Origin: Puniceicoccales bacterium
GTDB lineage: Bacteria > Verrucomicrobiota > Verrucomicrobiia > Opitutales > LL51
Assembly: GCA_031278845.1 (NCBI GenBank)
Contig: JAITJQ010000083.1
Location: 1-18,206 of the forward strand
DNA length: 18,206 nucleotides
Reading direction: 5' to 3'
This document shows positions 1-7,389 of the stretch, in pieces. The notes under the pieces were generated by a model. That model had not been told where the DNA came from. It ran no database searches and saw only the letters and a program-made list of their open reading frames with translations. Within the stretch, counting starts at the first letter, position 1, and the number at the start of each line of letters is the position of its first letter. The position numbers were made by a program, and so were the translations under genes.

Positions 1-147
1 ATTCGAGCGGTTTGGAATGAGAGGGAAGCGGAAATGGCGGAACTTGAAAGTGGAGAAGAGGAGGAAGAAGAAGTTCCCGAGGGGAGGACTTTTGATGACT
101 TCATTGCTTATTTAAGAGCAGAAGGAGTATTCATCATCAATTTCTAG
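1..147 (+). CDS. C-terminal 48 residues of an unrecognised protein (partial)
   Basis: An open frame runs from base 1 to a TAG at 145-147 with no internal stop; its start lies outside the window. The visible tail is very acidic, with a run of seven Glu around residues 19-25, and ends in a mixed hydrophobic segment (FDDFIAYLRAEGVFIINF). This is too little to assign a family. The gene converges on the minus-strand gene that ends at 168, with only 20 bases between the two stop codons and no visible terminator hairpin. The biased composition and the clean stop make it more likely a real gene end than a chance frame. Confidence 0.6.
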   Translation: MRAVWNEREAEMAELESGEEEEEEVPEGRTFDDFIAYLRAEGVFIINF

Positions 148-167
148 TTGAAGATCTGGTGAATTTT

Positions 168-791
168 CTATTTTACTGCGAGGGTACAAAGCGATAAGAG
201 CTGCTCTATTGTTTCGAGACCTAAGATACTACCTGCTGCTTGTGCACCACCCGTGTGTGTACTGCCTTGGTAACCCTGGGTGTACTGAGTTTGATTGGTA
301 ATATCTCCAGCACTTGCGGCCGTTGCGTTGAGAGAGTTAACTGCGTCTTGAAATTCTCGCTGATTGCTGGAAGAATTCGAAAGAAAAGCATCGATTTCAG
401 CATATGCATTATTAACAGCTCGTTGAACATCAGTTTCTGAGACATTTCCTTGGGTAAAGTCACGTAACGTTTGATATGCATTCCAAGTTGCCGTATTCAA
501 TGCACCCGTTACAGGATCACTGAATCTCTGCGAATATTTCCCTTCTAACTCCGATAATTTATCATCCAATCTCCGGGATAAGTTATTTAAATCAGGATTA
601 TTGATGAAATCCATGAGTATGTTATTCATGTTTTCAGCCATATTACCGATAGCCCAGTATTGATCGCAATAATAAGCTTCATCCCAAGCTCTGTTTCCCA
701 TGGAACGAGCAGTTTCCTTGCGATTAAAAGCATCAGTAATGTGACTGAAATAATCGGAGTATAAACTATTTGATTGTAAGTTAATTGTCAA
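168..791 (-). CDS. 207-residue helical protein of unknown function, coupled to the prepilin-like gene
   Basis: The protein is not recognised. Residues 1-150 are polar and probably largely alpha-helical (for example NNLSRRLDDKLSELEGKYSQ); about 145-190 is rich in Ser, Thr, Asn, Gln, Gly and Ala. There is no signal peptide and no membrane segment. The first codon used here is TTG at 791, which overlaps the last 11 bases of the upstream prepilin-like gene, so translation is probably coupled. An ATG at 701 (residue 31) is an alternative start, with AAGGA 13 bases upstream, farther than usual. An export partner or minor component of the same pilus or secretion apparatus is a guess from position only. 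Loss of one base in the upstream run of eight G would fuse it in frame to the prepilin-like protein. Confidence 0.65.
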   Translation of the reverse strand: MTINLQSNSLYSDYFSHITDAFNRKETARSMGNRAWDEAYYCDQYWAIGNMAENMNNILMDFINNPDLNNLSRRLDDKLSELEGKYSQRFSDPVTGALNTATWNAYQTLRDFTQGNVSETDVQRAVNNAYAEIDAFLSNSSSNQREFQDAVNSLNATAASAGDITNQTQYTQGYQGSTHTGGAQAAGSILGLETIEQLLSLCTLAVK

Positions 792-3700
792 TACGGGGGG
801 GGATCCATTTAATGGTTAAAATTTTATACTTTCTGCCCAATTCTGGCTTGTTTGAATCGACCAGTTCCGGTAGCCGTTGGACGATGGCTTCGCAGCGCGT
901 TTCTGTAGCAATATTGCCGCTTGCATCGAGCGCATTGCCGTAGGCGTAAATGCAAAAAGTGTCGCCGCGGGCGCAGAGTGTCGTAGCGGTTGATTGTAAA
1001 ATATCGGCCTGGGTCAGGTATCCCGGTTTACATGCCCAAAATGGTCCACTCGCCGCTTCATCGTCGAACCACGTCTTGTTGCGGTTGGATGTCACCGTTA
1101 TTCCGCCGGAACTACTGTTAATTGTCGTCCCGTCGATAGCCGCTTGAAGCGCCCCTTTGAGTCCCAATTTGTGATCATCGCTCCCCTTTGCGATTAATTT
1201 TCGATTGACGAATTCGCCAATACTACCGGCAATGCCCCGCCATTTGATTTGTTCCACAACTTTCTCTGCCAGGGATTGGACCTGCGTTGAGTTCAGTTGG
1301 CACAAACCGATATCGGTGGCGGAATTGAGTGTTTGGATGCGGGAATATTCCGCTTTGGATTCGTCGCCGAGATTCCCCGCCGTACTACCTAAAAAAGCTA
1401 CCCAGGCGTCTTTGGAAGTGGAATTGACATTAAAGGTGCCATGGATGGCCATGTTTTCCGCGGCATTTTCAAAGGAATGAACGGAGTTTTGAATGGTGAC
1501 CGTATCTGTGCCGGTAAATGCTTTTTGGCGTGGATTAATCAGGAGAGGTTCGGTCGTAACGGTACCGGTGGAGGCGATGAAATACCCATCCCAAAGAACG
1601 CGATTGAGACAGTAGGAGTAATCGTAGAGCATTTCGACGCGGTTATGGGAAGGCCAAGTGGAACCGGTGATGGAGCTATTTTCCTGAAAGAACCTATCCC
1701 GCGGGATATGAGGATTTTGGTAAGAATTTCCGAAGGCGTAGGTGGGATGGTAGGAGAAACAACCGGCATTCATATGTTGGAGGAAGCCGAGATTGAAAAA
1801 TTTGTAAGTTGGCTCCGGTAGGTCAAACAGATTGCGAAATTCGGTGTGCGCTGTGAAAGAGATATGATCCGAGTGGAGGCAGCTGGTGCTATTGGCGTCG
1901 GATAGGCCGAGCCAGTGGGCACACCAAGACCAGTTCCCGGGAATGAAATTGTCGGAGTAGCTTGGAGAGGTCATGTCATCCTGGTGGACGGTACGGCCGG
2001 AAATGGGCGCACGCGGATTCGCTTCGATGAGGGGGCGTACGCCGACTCCATTGGCTGTATACTGGTGCCAGTAATTGGAAGCGGTGGAGGGATCCTGGCG
2101 GAGACTGACGCAGGTGAGATAGAGCGGGATATGTTTACCATACCATGAGGATAAATTATTGCATGTAAAATTGCGGTCGGTGGCGAGTGAGCTGTATTTC
2201 ATTTCGATATCGCAAATTTGCTGCAAAATATTATCGTAATTATCTGTACTCCTCAAACACAGCGAAGTCCACTGATCCGTGTCATTTTGCCAAGTGCCAT
2301 TCCAATCGCTTGAATTGGTTGAAGGGTAACTTTCCATCCAACAGGACTTAGCTGCCACGTCTCTGTATGATTCTTCCTGATAAAAACGGATGTCATTGGT
2401 GACATAACCGATAACATTAGAACCTTCAATGGTGGCCAAAGCTTTGTTTTTCGTTGCCTTAATGTAGGATGCTAATAAATTCAGTTTAATGTATTTGGCT
2501 GAATTGCGCTCATAGGTCGTTGAAATCGTTCCCTCCCAGACGGGGCGCATGTATTTAACTGGGTTAGTATCCAAAAACGGGAATACTTTGTCGTTATCGT
2601 TTTGGCTATTGGGATAGTTTTGGTAGAGTCCGTCGGCATAATTTCCGTCTTCATCGTAGATAATTTTACAGCGAAAGGTGGGCTGCTTTTGGTAGCGTGC
2701 CGTATCGTTATTTTCTGGATTGGCAACGTAGGGTGACCATTGGCCGACCTTTATCGGGGTGGAAGCAAGGTTGTAAGCATAGGGATTTTCAAAGTAAAAC
2801 CCCGGCTGCATGCGCAAAGATTGGTAACGTCCGCCAGCGGTTGAGGACGAATTATTTGGAGTATATCCTTTGAAATAATACAAAGTAGCATAATTTTTAA
2901 ACTCCATCCAAATGGGATAAATACCGCAGGTGGTCGCAATGCCCAAATCGTCGCCGTTTGTTCCGGAAATCACCCCCGTCGTGTAGCCGTCTCCGTCCGT
3001 CGTACAAGCCATCGTACAACCGCTGTAATTCACCCCCGCTTGGGGCCGGTAAAGCGGAGTCGTTGCCCGCGGCGTCAGACTGTCCGTGTTGATCTCGGCG
3101 AAACTCTTCAAATATCCCCAGGTTGTCGGTGGTGCTGGAAACGTCGTCGTCGGAAGAAAAATAAATGCGTTGTTTGGGATTTCACTCAAATAATTGCTAC
3201 TGTAACACAGATTTTTCCGAAATCCTCCGTTTCGCGTGTCTGTCAGTAGCCCCAGCGATAAATTTGTCAAATCGTGGAATTTATTCTGTAAATACTGCTT
3301 CTGTGCATCGGAAATAGCCGATGAATCCAAAAGATTCGTGTAACTCGCTTCCCCTTGAATGTTTTTATGTGCATCTAAAAATGCCTGTGTTAATGGGCAA
3401 TTGGCGGAATTTGCCATCATCGCTAGGCCGTATTTCCTTTGACACTGCTTTTTGGCAAGATTGTACGCATCACCGTTAGTACGCGACGATGCGGTAAATA
3501 GTTCCTTAAAGGAATTGCCAAAATCATAAATATTTCCTTGAATTTTCAAACTCTGATCGTCAATCCAATAGGCATATTGTCCATTATGGTCACCGTCCGC
3601 CGCATCGACGAGCTCGACGTAAACGGGATCGATAGCTTCGTATTTGGGATTGATAATGGAAATGCGCCTGATTGCTTCAATGGCCGTTTGACAATCGCCT

Positions 3701-4065
3701 TCGCCATAGTAGTCTCCCGAAACAAGCCAGGCTAAGAAATCTTTCTGATCCTGAGCTGTTACAACTTTTTCGTCACATTTGTTGACCTTCCAAACTCCTA
3801 CCCAATGTTTGTTTTCCGTTGCTCCAAGGATATCCGCTTGAGCCGTCGCAACCATATCCCGACCGGATGCCGCTTGGAGTTTAGCAAGGGCTTCGTTGAG
3901 CGCACGGAGAGCATTTTGTTTCGCGACGAGTGTCGGAGAATGAAGGGTATTGGCAATTTTCTTATTATCCAAATTTGAAAGTAACGCAAACCCAACGATT
4001 AAGCTCGCAATGGCGCCCAACATCGAAATGACAAGCATCAGCGCAAAACCTTTCTTACCACCCAT
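781..4065 (-). CDS. Large prepilin-like surface protein of the type seen in Verrucomicrobia (Verru_Chthon cassette protein A-like)
   Basis: 1094 residues. The N-terminus is a type IV prepilin-like leader: MGGKKG, then a hydrophobic helix at about residues 7-30 (FALMLVISMLGAIASLIVGF), with likely prepilin peptidase cleavage after Gly6. The usual Glu at position 5 of the mature protein is missing. Residues 48-75 (AKQNALRALNEALAKLQAAS, then GRDMVATA), KHWVGVW at 86-92 and WLVSG at 113-117 match, from memory, a conserved start found in large verrucomicrobial proteins. The long middle is rich in Tyr, Asn, Ser and Cys, as expected for an exported, perhaps disulfide-bonded domain. The C-terminus (GRKYKILTIKWI) also fits that family. 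It is probably a membrane-anchored component of a pilus-like or type II secretion-like structure. ATG at 4065 is preceded by no clear ribosome binding site. It is divergent from the exported-protein gene at 4184. Confidence 0.75.
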   Translation of the reverse strand: MGGKKGFALMLVISMLGAIASLIVGFALLSNLDNKKIANTLHSPTLVAKQNALRALNEALAKLQAASGRDMVATAQADILGATENKHWVGVWKVNKCDEKVVTAQDQKDFLAWLVSGDYYGEGDCQTAIEAIRRISIINPKYEAIDPVYVELVDAADGDHNGQYAYWIDDQSLKIQGNIYDFGNSFKELFTASSRTNGDAYNLAKKQCQRKYGLAMMANSANCPLTQAFLDAHKNIQGEASYTNLLDSSAISDAQKQYLQNKFHDLTNLSLGLLTDTRNGGFRKNLCYSSNYLSEIPNNAFIFLPTTTFPAPPTTWGYLKSFAEINTDSLTPRATTPLYRPQAGVNYSGCTMACTTDGDGYTTGVISGTNGDDLGIATTCGIYPIWMEFKNYATLYYFKGYTPNNSSSTAGGRYQSLRMQPGFYFENPYAYNLASTPIKVGQWSPYVANPENNDTARYQKQPTFRCKIIYDEDGNYADGLYQNYPNSQNDNDKVFPFLDTNPVKYMRPVWEGTISTTYERNSAKYIKLNLLASYIKATKNKALATIEGSNVIGYVTNDIRFYQEESYRDVAAKSCWMESYPSTNSSDWNGTWQNDTDQWTSLCLRSTDNYDNILQQICDIEMKYSSLATDRNFTCNNLSSWYGKHIPLYLTCVSLRQDPSTASNYWHQYTANGVGVRPLIEANPRAPISGRTVHQDDMTSPSYSDNFIPGNWSWCAHWLGLSDANSTSCLHSDHISFTAHTEFRNLFDLPEPTYKFFNLGFLQHMNAGCFSYHPTYAFGNSYQNPHIPRDRFFQENSSITGSTWPSHNRVEMLYDYSYCLNRVLWDGYFIASTGTVTTEPLLINPRQKAFTGTDTVTIQNSVHSFENAAENMAIHGTFNVNSTSKDAWVAFLGSTAGNLGDESKAEYSRIQTLNSATDIGLCQLNSTQVQSLAEKVVEQIKWRGIAGSIGEFVNRKLIAKGSDDHKLGLKGALQAAIDGTTINSSSGGITVTSNRNKTWFDDEAASGPFWACKPGYLTQADILQSTATTLCARGDTFCIYAYGNALDASGNIATETRCEAIVQRLPELVDSNKPELGRKYKILTIKWIPPRIDN
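795..802. repeat. Run of eight G at the junction of two overlapping minus-strand genes
   Basis: Eight consecutive G on the plus strand (eight C in the mRNA) lie five codons before the stop of the prepilin-like gene and just upstream of the TTG start of the 207-residue ORF. Deleting one base changes the end from WIPPRIDN-stop to WIPPVLTINL and continues into the downstream ORF, giving one frame of about 1300 codons. This may be a slippage site or a sequencing error. Confidence 0.7.
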
Positions 4066-4069
4066 GGCA

Positions 4070-4265
4070 AGAAGCTATTTATTTTCCCGGCAAAAACAAT
4101 GCGAATTACTAAAATATATCATTGTGGAAAAATTTTTCCCAAAAAACTTGACAGGTTGTCGCTCATCTGATTTTGTTTCAGACATGGAAACAAAAATCCT
4201 AAATAAAAAAGTTAGTTGTGCCTTGATTGCGGCGAGTTTACTGGCTGCGTCTAGCGTACAAGGTT
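4070..4265. repeat. Duplicated promoter and signal-peptide region, copy 1
   Basis: This stretch aligns with 4744-4940 almost without gaps (period about 675 bases). Shared landmarks in order are AGAAGCT, AAAACnATGCGAATT, CTTGACAGG, ATCTGATTTTG, CTCAG or TTCAG plus ATG, a Lys-rich signal-peptide start, and TCTAGCGTACAA at its end. The copy starts next to the start codon of the divergent prepilin-like gene. Confidence 0.8.
4126..4176 (+). promoter_or_regulatory. Promoter of the 4184 gene, with an upstream palindrome
   Basis: TTGACA at 4148-4153 is a perfect -35 box. Seventeen bases later comes TTTTGT at 4171-4176, preceded by TGA (an extended -10 pattern). ATG follows seven bases later, so the mRNA would start at or next to the start codon. 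A perfect 14-base palindrome, GGAAAAATTTTTCC, lies at 4126-4139, directly upstream; it may be an operator or AT-rich upstream element. The same -35, spacer length and TGATTTTG are kept in the second copy at 4823. Confidence 0.55.
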
Positions 4266-4624
4266 CTGGTGTAGGGTATGTTGGGCAGGTTTGTTCTTTG
4301 AGCGGTATGAATTTGTATATTCCTGACGGAGGAAGAGTCAGGGCTAATTTCCCTAAGAGCTGTACGATAGCATTTAATGGTGGAGATTTAGTGTCTCGCT
4401 TAGTGTTTCGCGGAGACGCTTCCGCGAGAGGCCTTGAAACAAGAAACTATATATTGAAAGTTCGTGGTGTGCCTTTTATGGTATCGGTTTCTGATGATCT
4501 CAGAGTCGCATTATCACCGGACGGAGAGATCATTGTATTGCCACAGAGAGCATCGCATTATGAAGTAACGCAGTTAATAGCGACTATGGGGCAAACACTT
4601 GATGAAGTAAAGTTTTTTGATTGA
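4184..4624 (+). CDS. Small exported protein of a duplicated family, function unknown
   Basis: 146 residues. ATG at 4184 is chosen because it opens a clear Sec signal peptide: charged METKILNKK, hydrophobic VSCALIAASLLAASS, then VQG as a likely cleavage site near residue 27. The longer upstream extension has no support. The mature part has two Cys (in GQVCSL and KSCTIA) that could pair, and a mixed strand-like composition; no family is recognised. The neighbouring gene at 4859 shares the promoter and signal peptide almost base for base, and more weakly the rest. There is no Shine-Dalgarno sequence; the promoter position suggests a leaderless mRNA. A terminator follows at 4691. The product is likely periplasmic or secreted. 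Confidence 0.75.
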   Translation: METKILNKKVSCALIAASLLAASSVQGSGVGYVGQVCSLSGMNLYIPDGGRVRANFPKSCTIAFNGGDLVSRLVFRGDASARGLETRNYILKVRGVPFMVSVSDDLRVALSPDGEIIVLPQRASHYEVTQLIATMGQTLDEVKFFD

Positions 4625-4690
4625 ATTGGAATAGATGAGATAATTATTGTGATTTATAACCGACGTCCATTGATTGACTAAGTTGAGCAA

Positions 4691-4724
4691 AGAGGGCATA
4701 TTATTTTTTAGGTGCCCTCTTTTA
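4691..4724 (+). terminator. Intrinsic terminator after the 4184 gene
   Basis: AGAGGGCA at 4691-4698 pairs perfectly with TGCCCTCT at 4713-4720 around a 14-base AT-rich loop and is followed by a short T run. Confidence 0.75.
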
Positions 4725-4743
4725 ATGGAATAAATCCATAGCT

Positions 4744-4940
4744 AGAAGCTGTTAATTTTAGAGATAAAAACGATGCGAATTGCTGAAATGTGTCATTTTT
4801 TGAGAAATTTCCCCCAGAAGACTTGACAGGTGGTCATTTATCTGATTTTGCCTCAGGCATGGTAATGAAAAGCCTCAAGAAAAAAGTCAGTGGTGTATTA
4901 GTTGCGGCAAGTTTGGTGGCTACGTCTAGCGTACAAAGTT
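4744..4940. repeat. Duplicated promoter and signal-peptide region, copy 2
   Basis: This is the second copy of the block at 4070-4265. It carries a conserved CTTGACAGG, TCTGATTTTG and TCTAGCGTACAA. The upstream palindrome of copy 1 is only partly kept here (GAAATTTC). Confidence 0.8.
4823..4851 (+). promoter_or_regulatory. Promoter of the duplicated exported-protein gene
   Basis: TTGACA at 4823-4828, a 17-base spacer ending in TGA, and TTTTGC at 4846-4851. The ATG at 4859 is again exactly 30 bases after the -35 box, as in copy 1. Confidence 0.5.
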
Positions 4941-5350
4941 CCAGTTTCTTGGGAAGTTTCTTGGACAGTCTCTTTGAAAGTGGTGATGTGAATACGAAAA
5001 TGTGCAATATTGAGCTGAAAACCTCCCTTAGAAAGATGGTAGTAATTTATTATCCTAACAACTATAGCTTGGCAGGTGAACGGTTTGAAGGTTCGCATGA
5101 AAGAATTTAAATCGCCATAGCAGAAAGCGATTCCATCGCAGCCCTTAAAGCGCAAGGATTTTCAGGATTTACGGTACATTCTTATGTGTTCGGTAAGACA
5201 GAAATTGTAATATTATTTCCTGATGAATCTATAGAGGCTGAACTATCAGGAGGAGCAATCTATCTATGGCCTAGAGCAGAGGTAATAAAGATACAATTGT
5301 ACTTTAAAGAAACCAAAATGCGCGCTATCTACCATGAGCTGAGAAAATAA
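4859..5350 (+). pseudogene. Second exported-protein paralogue, interrupted by one in-frame stop codon
   Basis: The reading frame opens at ATG 4859 (or ATG 4865) with a signal peptide nearly identical in design to the 4184 gene: SLKKKVSGVLVAASLVATSS, then VQS. It runs to HERI and a TAA at 5108-5110, then continues in the same frame, IAIAESDSIAALKAQGFSGF and onward, to a TAA at 5348-5350. Without the inner TAA the product would be 163 codons plus the changed codon's residue, similar to the 146 residues of the paralogue. The second half (for example TEIVILFPDESIEAELSGGA) corresponds in position and character to the C-terminal half of the 4184 protein. No frameshift is needed, so one point mutation (for example AAA, CAA or GAA to TAA) explains it. 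A truncated 83-residue exported peptide may still be made. Confidence 0.7.
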
Positions 5351-5397
5351 AAGATTGAGAAAAACAGGAAAATGCTTTCCATTAATTCGTTATCTGG

Positions 5398-5469
<72 letters not shown>

Positions 5470-5621
5470 CCCTTTATACTCTTCCGTATAGCCCTTGTCG
5501 GAAGAACTTCCATGCGCTTTTATCCTGAAAATTTGAATGAGGATTATTTTCCATAAAAAGTAATCAAAAAAAAGCTTGACAAATATTCTTCATTAACAAA
5601 CCTGACAGAAAATTAAGAATT

Positions 5622-5816
5622 ATGGAACAACCAATAAGAGTATTTAGGGTATGGATCATCTTGGTGGGCCTATGTGCGATATACATTGCGCAAAAAGGCT
5701 GCCAGATGATAGGGTATTGGTTTCAACGCATAGCAGAAAAATGGGAAGCATCGATTACGGAAAATGAGAAATATTTGTGTGCCAATAATGAATGTGGGTT
5801 TTCAGGGGAAAGATGA
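5622..5816 (+). CDS. Small membrane protein, 64 residues, unknown
   Basis: The ORF starts at ATG 5622. It has one hydrophobic segment at about residues 8-32 (VFRVWIILVGLCAIYIAQKG and on), followed by a charged tail with two Cys (CANNEC). A TTGACA at 5576-5581 lies upstream, without a convincing -10 box, and there is no Shine-Dalgarno sequence. No homologue is recognised. The gene stands alone between the tRNA and the minus-strand operon. It could be a real small membrane protein or a chance frame; the clear membrane segment favours it slightly. Confidence 0.4.
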   Translation: MEQPIRVFRVWIILVGLCAIYIAQKGCQMIGYWFQRIAEKWEASITENEKYLCANNECGFSGER

Positions 5817-5915
5817 CCTTTTTAAGGAAAAATAAAGATGCATTTGAATTTTTTTGATTTACTGGAGGAAATCTAACGGTTCATTCATTTTTTCTTACTC
5901 CCAGTTAATGTAATA

Positions 5916-5950
5916 GAAAACTGGAAAGAATAAAAGCGACTTCTTCCAGT
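5916..5950 (-). terminator. Intrinsic terminator after the 71-residue exported protein gene
   Basis: On the minus strand ACTGGAAGAA (5950-5941) pairs with TTCTTTCCAGT (5930-5920), with one bulged base and a 10-base loop, and is followed by a short T run. It lies about 90 bases past the stop at 6040. Confidence 0.6.
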
Positions 5951-6039
5951 ATATACCTAACATGTAGCAATTATAACTAATTGCAAATTAACAAAACTCT
6001 ACTCAATTGATTGCGCCTCGTCCTAAACTGCAATCCTGT

Positions 6040-6255
6040 CTATTCGAAATAGGATTCATCGAAATACCCATCCGAATTGTTCGAATACGGCGCAGAATAT
6101 TCTACCTCCTGGTACTCAGCCAGTTCCTGATATTCAGGCGGAATCACAGGCTGTTCTTGGGGAAAAGATATGGACTCTTCTGTCGGTTCGCTATCCGTTG
6201 CCATAACAACACTGCTACTCACCAAAATTAAAATAATACCTCTAAACAATCTCAT
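6040..6255 (-). CDS. 71-residue acidic, Tyr-rich exported protein
   Basis: ATG at 6255 is chosen over an upstream TTG (6273) because AAGGAAG lies directly upstream of it. A signal peptide is visible (MRLFRGIILILVSSSVVMA, cleavage near residue 19). The short mature part is very acidic, with many Glu, Pro, Tyr and Ser (EYQELAEYQEVEYSAPYSNN), and is probably unstructured. No family is recognised. It lies 78 bases past the HtrA-like gene with its own palindrome-containing promoter, so it may be a regulated member of the neighbouring sigma-factor regulon; that link is inference. A terminator follows at 5950-5916. Confidence 0.65.
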   Translation of the reverse strand: MRLFRGIILILVSSSVVMATDSEPTEESISFPQEQPVIPPEYQELAEYQEVEYSAPYSNNSDGYFDESYFE

Positions 6256-6274
6256 AACTTCCTTCGCAAGCAAG

Positions 6275-6302
6275 ATGATAGATAGGATTCCTATCTTGTC
6301 AA
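6275..6302 (-). promoter_or_regulatory. Promoter with a palindromic operator between its -35 and -10 boxes
   Basis: On the minus strand TTGACA (6302-6297) and TATCAT (6280-6275) are separated by 16 bases. The spacer is almost wholly an inverted repeat, AGATAGGATTCCTATCT at 6280-6296, with 8-base arms around one central base. A dimeric regulator bound there would block RNA polymerase. The start codon at 6255 follows 19 bases after the -10 box. Confidence 0.65.
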
Positions 6303-6333
6303 GATATGTTTGGGGGAGTTGCGGTGGATTTTC

Positions 6334-7386
6334 TTAAAAAATTTTTTCACCGAGAAGAATGGAAATTTGAACCGCTTTCCCATTGCGAATAACTTGGATA
6401 TTTATGACTTCGCCCGGATGTTTAAAGAATAAAATATCGGCAATATCACTTTCATTGGCAATATTCTGTGCACCGATTTTTGCAATAGTATCGCCCAGTT
6501 GCAACGTTTCTGTTCCGCTGTATTTAATCTTTTGCGCGTCAATTGCAGAAATAATCACTTCTTTACCCCCCAATTCCGTCATTTGGCCACGCACACTAAA
6601 CCCCGCAGAACAATAGGGGACACTCTTCCACTTGACAATATCATTAGAAATGCGCGTCAAAGCATGCGCCGAAATGATGAAACTTGAACGTAATTCGGGC
6701 AGCGATGCAATCAGAATACCACATAAACTTCCATCAGCATTGAATACCGGTGCGCCGCTTTCTCCACCACACATGCCAATGTCCGTGCGAAGATAGGTCG
6801 TCGCAAAGACACGACCGTCAAAAACAATGTTTTTCCCCGTAATAAGGCCCCATAGCGGTGCCGGTTCCATGCCGAGGACACAGCCAATTGCAATCACAAT
6901 ACAACCTTCAGGAGTTGCGGTAAAATAAGGTGTTTCCGGAAGTAATACGGGCGTAAAATGTTCCGGTTTTTTTAGGAGATTAATAACCGCTATATTGGTT
7001 ACGGGATCTTTTCCAACTACGGTTGCCGCGTAGGATAACCCTTGATATTCCACCCATAGATTTTCGGCTTCTGTCACAATCGTCGCAGTTGTGAGAATAT
7101 TGCCCTCCGGATCTGCAAAAAATCCCGTGCCAAATAACAGACTTTCTGGTCCATTGTTTCCTTTTTTACTCCCCATGACTTTTACCACAGCATCCTTTTG
7201 CCGATTCCATAGAGCTTGAATATCCGTAGAAAGAGCGCAAAGCGTCGATAGCGGACTCTCTTGTTTAGAGCACGGCAAAACAGCACTTTTATCGATTGAT
7301 TCTAGTTCGTTCGGCTGAGAAATATCTAGGGCGCCTACACAAAGCCCTGGTAGAGCTAAACCGACCAAAATCCAGATATTTCGCAT
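6334..7386 (-). CDS. HtrA/DegP-like trypsin-PDZ protein with a broken catalytic triad
   Basis: 350 residues. A signal peptide at 1-19 (MRNIWILVGLALPGLCVGA) is followed by a trypsin-like domain (about 55-255) and one PDZ domain (about 262-345, with LQLGDTIAKIGAQNI). The fold motifs of HtrA are present: GTGFFADPEGNILTTATIV (86-104), GKDPVTNIAV (125-134) and GGESGAPVF (207-215). In active HtrA the first carries His and the second Asp; here these positions are Thr102 and Asn131, while Ser210 is kept. It should therefore not be an ordinary serine protease and may act as a periplasmic sensor, chaperone or scaffold. It is the third gene of a tight operon, three bases after the membrane protein at 7390, which resembles sigma-E/RseA/DegS-type envelope stress modules. 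A different proteolytic mechanism is possible but unlikely. Confidence 0.85.
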   Translation of the reverse strand: MRNIWILVGLALPGLCVGALDISQPNELESIDKSAVLPCSKQESPLSTLCALSTDIQALWNRQKDAVVKVMGSKKGNNGPESLLFGTGFFADPEGNILTTATIVTEAENLWVEYQGLSYAATVVGKDPVTNIAVINLLKKPEHFTPVLLPETPYFTATPEGCIVIAIGCVLGMEPAPLWGLITGKNIVFDGRVFATTYLRTDIGMCGGESGAPVFNADGSLCGILIASLPELRSSFIISAHALTRISNDIVKWKSVPYCSAGFSVRGQMTELGGKEVIISAIDAQKIKYSGTETLQLGDTIAKIGAQNIANESDIADILFFKHPGEVINIQVIRNGKAVQISILLGEKIF

Positions 7387-7389
7387 GCT

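Noticed and set aside
1441..1821. A 126-codon plus-strand ORF inside the prepilin-like gene, and other antisense ORFs there
   Set aside because: They are shadows of the 1094-residue minus-strand gene; no ribosome binding site or recognisable protein features.
5481..5504. Hairpin CTTCCG / CGGAAG after the tRNA as a terminator
   Set aside because: Only six base pairs, a 12-base loop and no adjacent T run.
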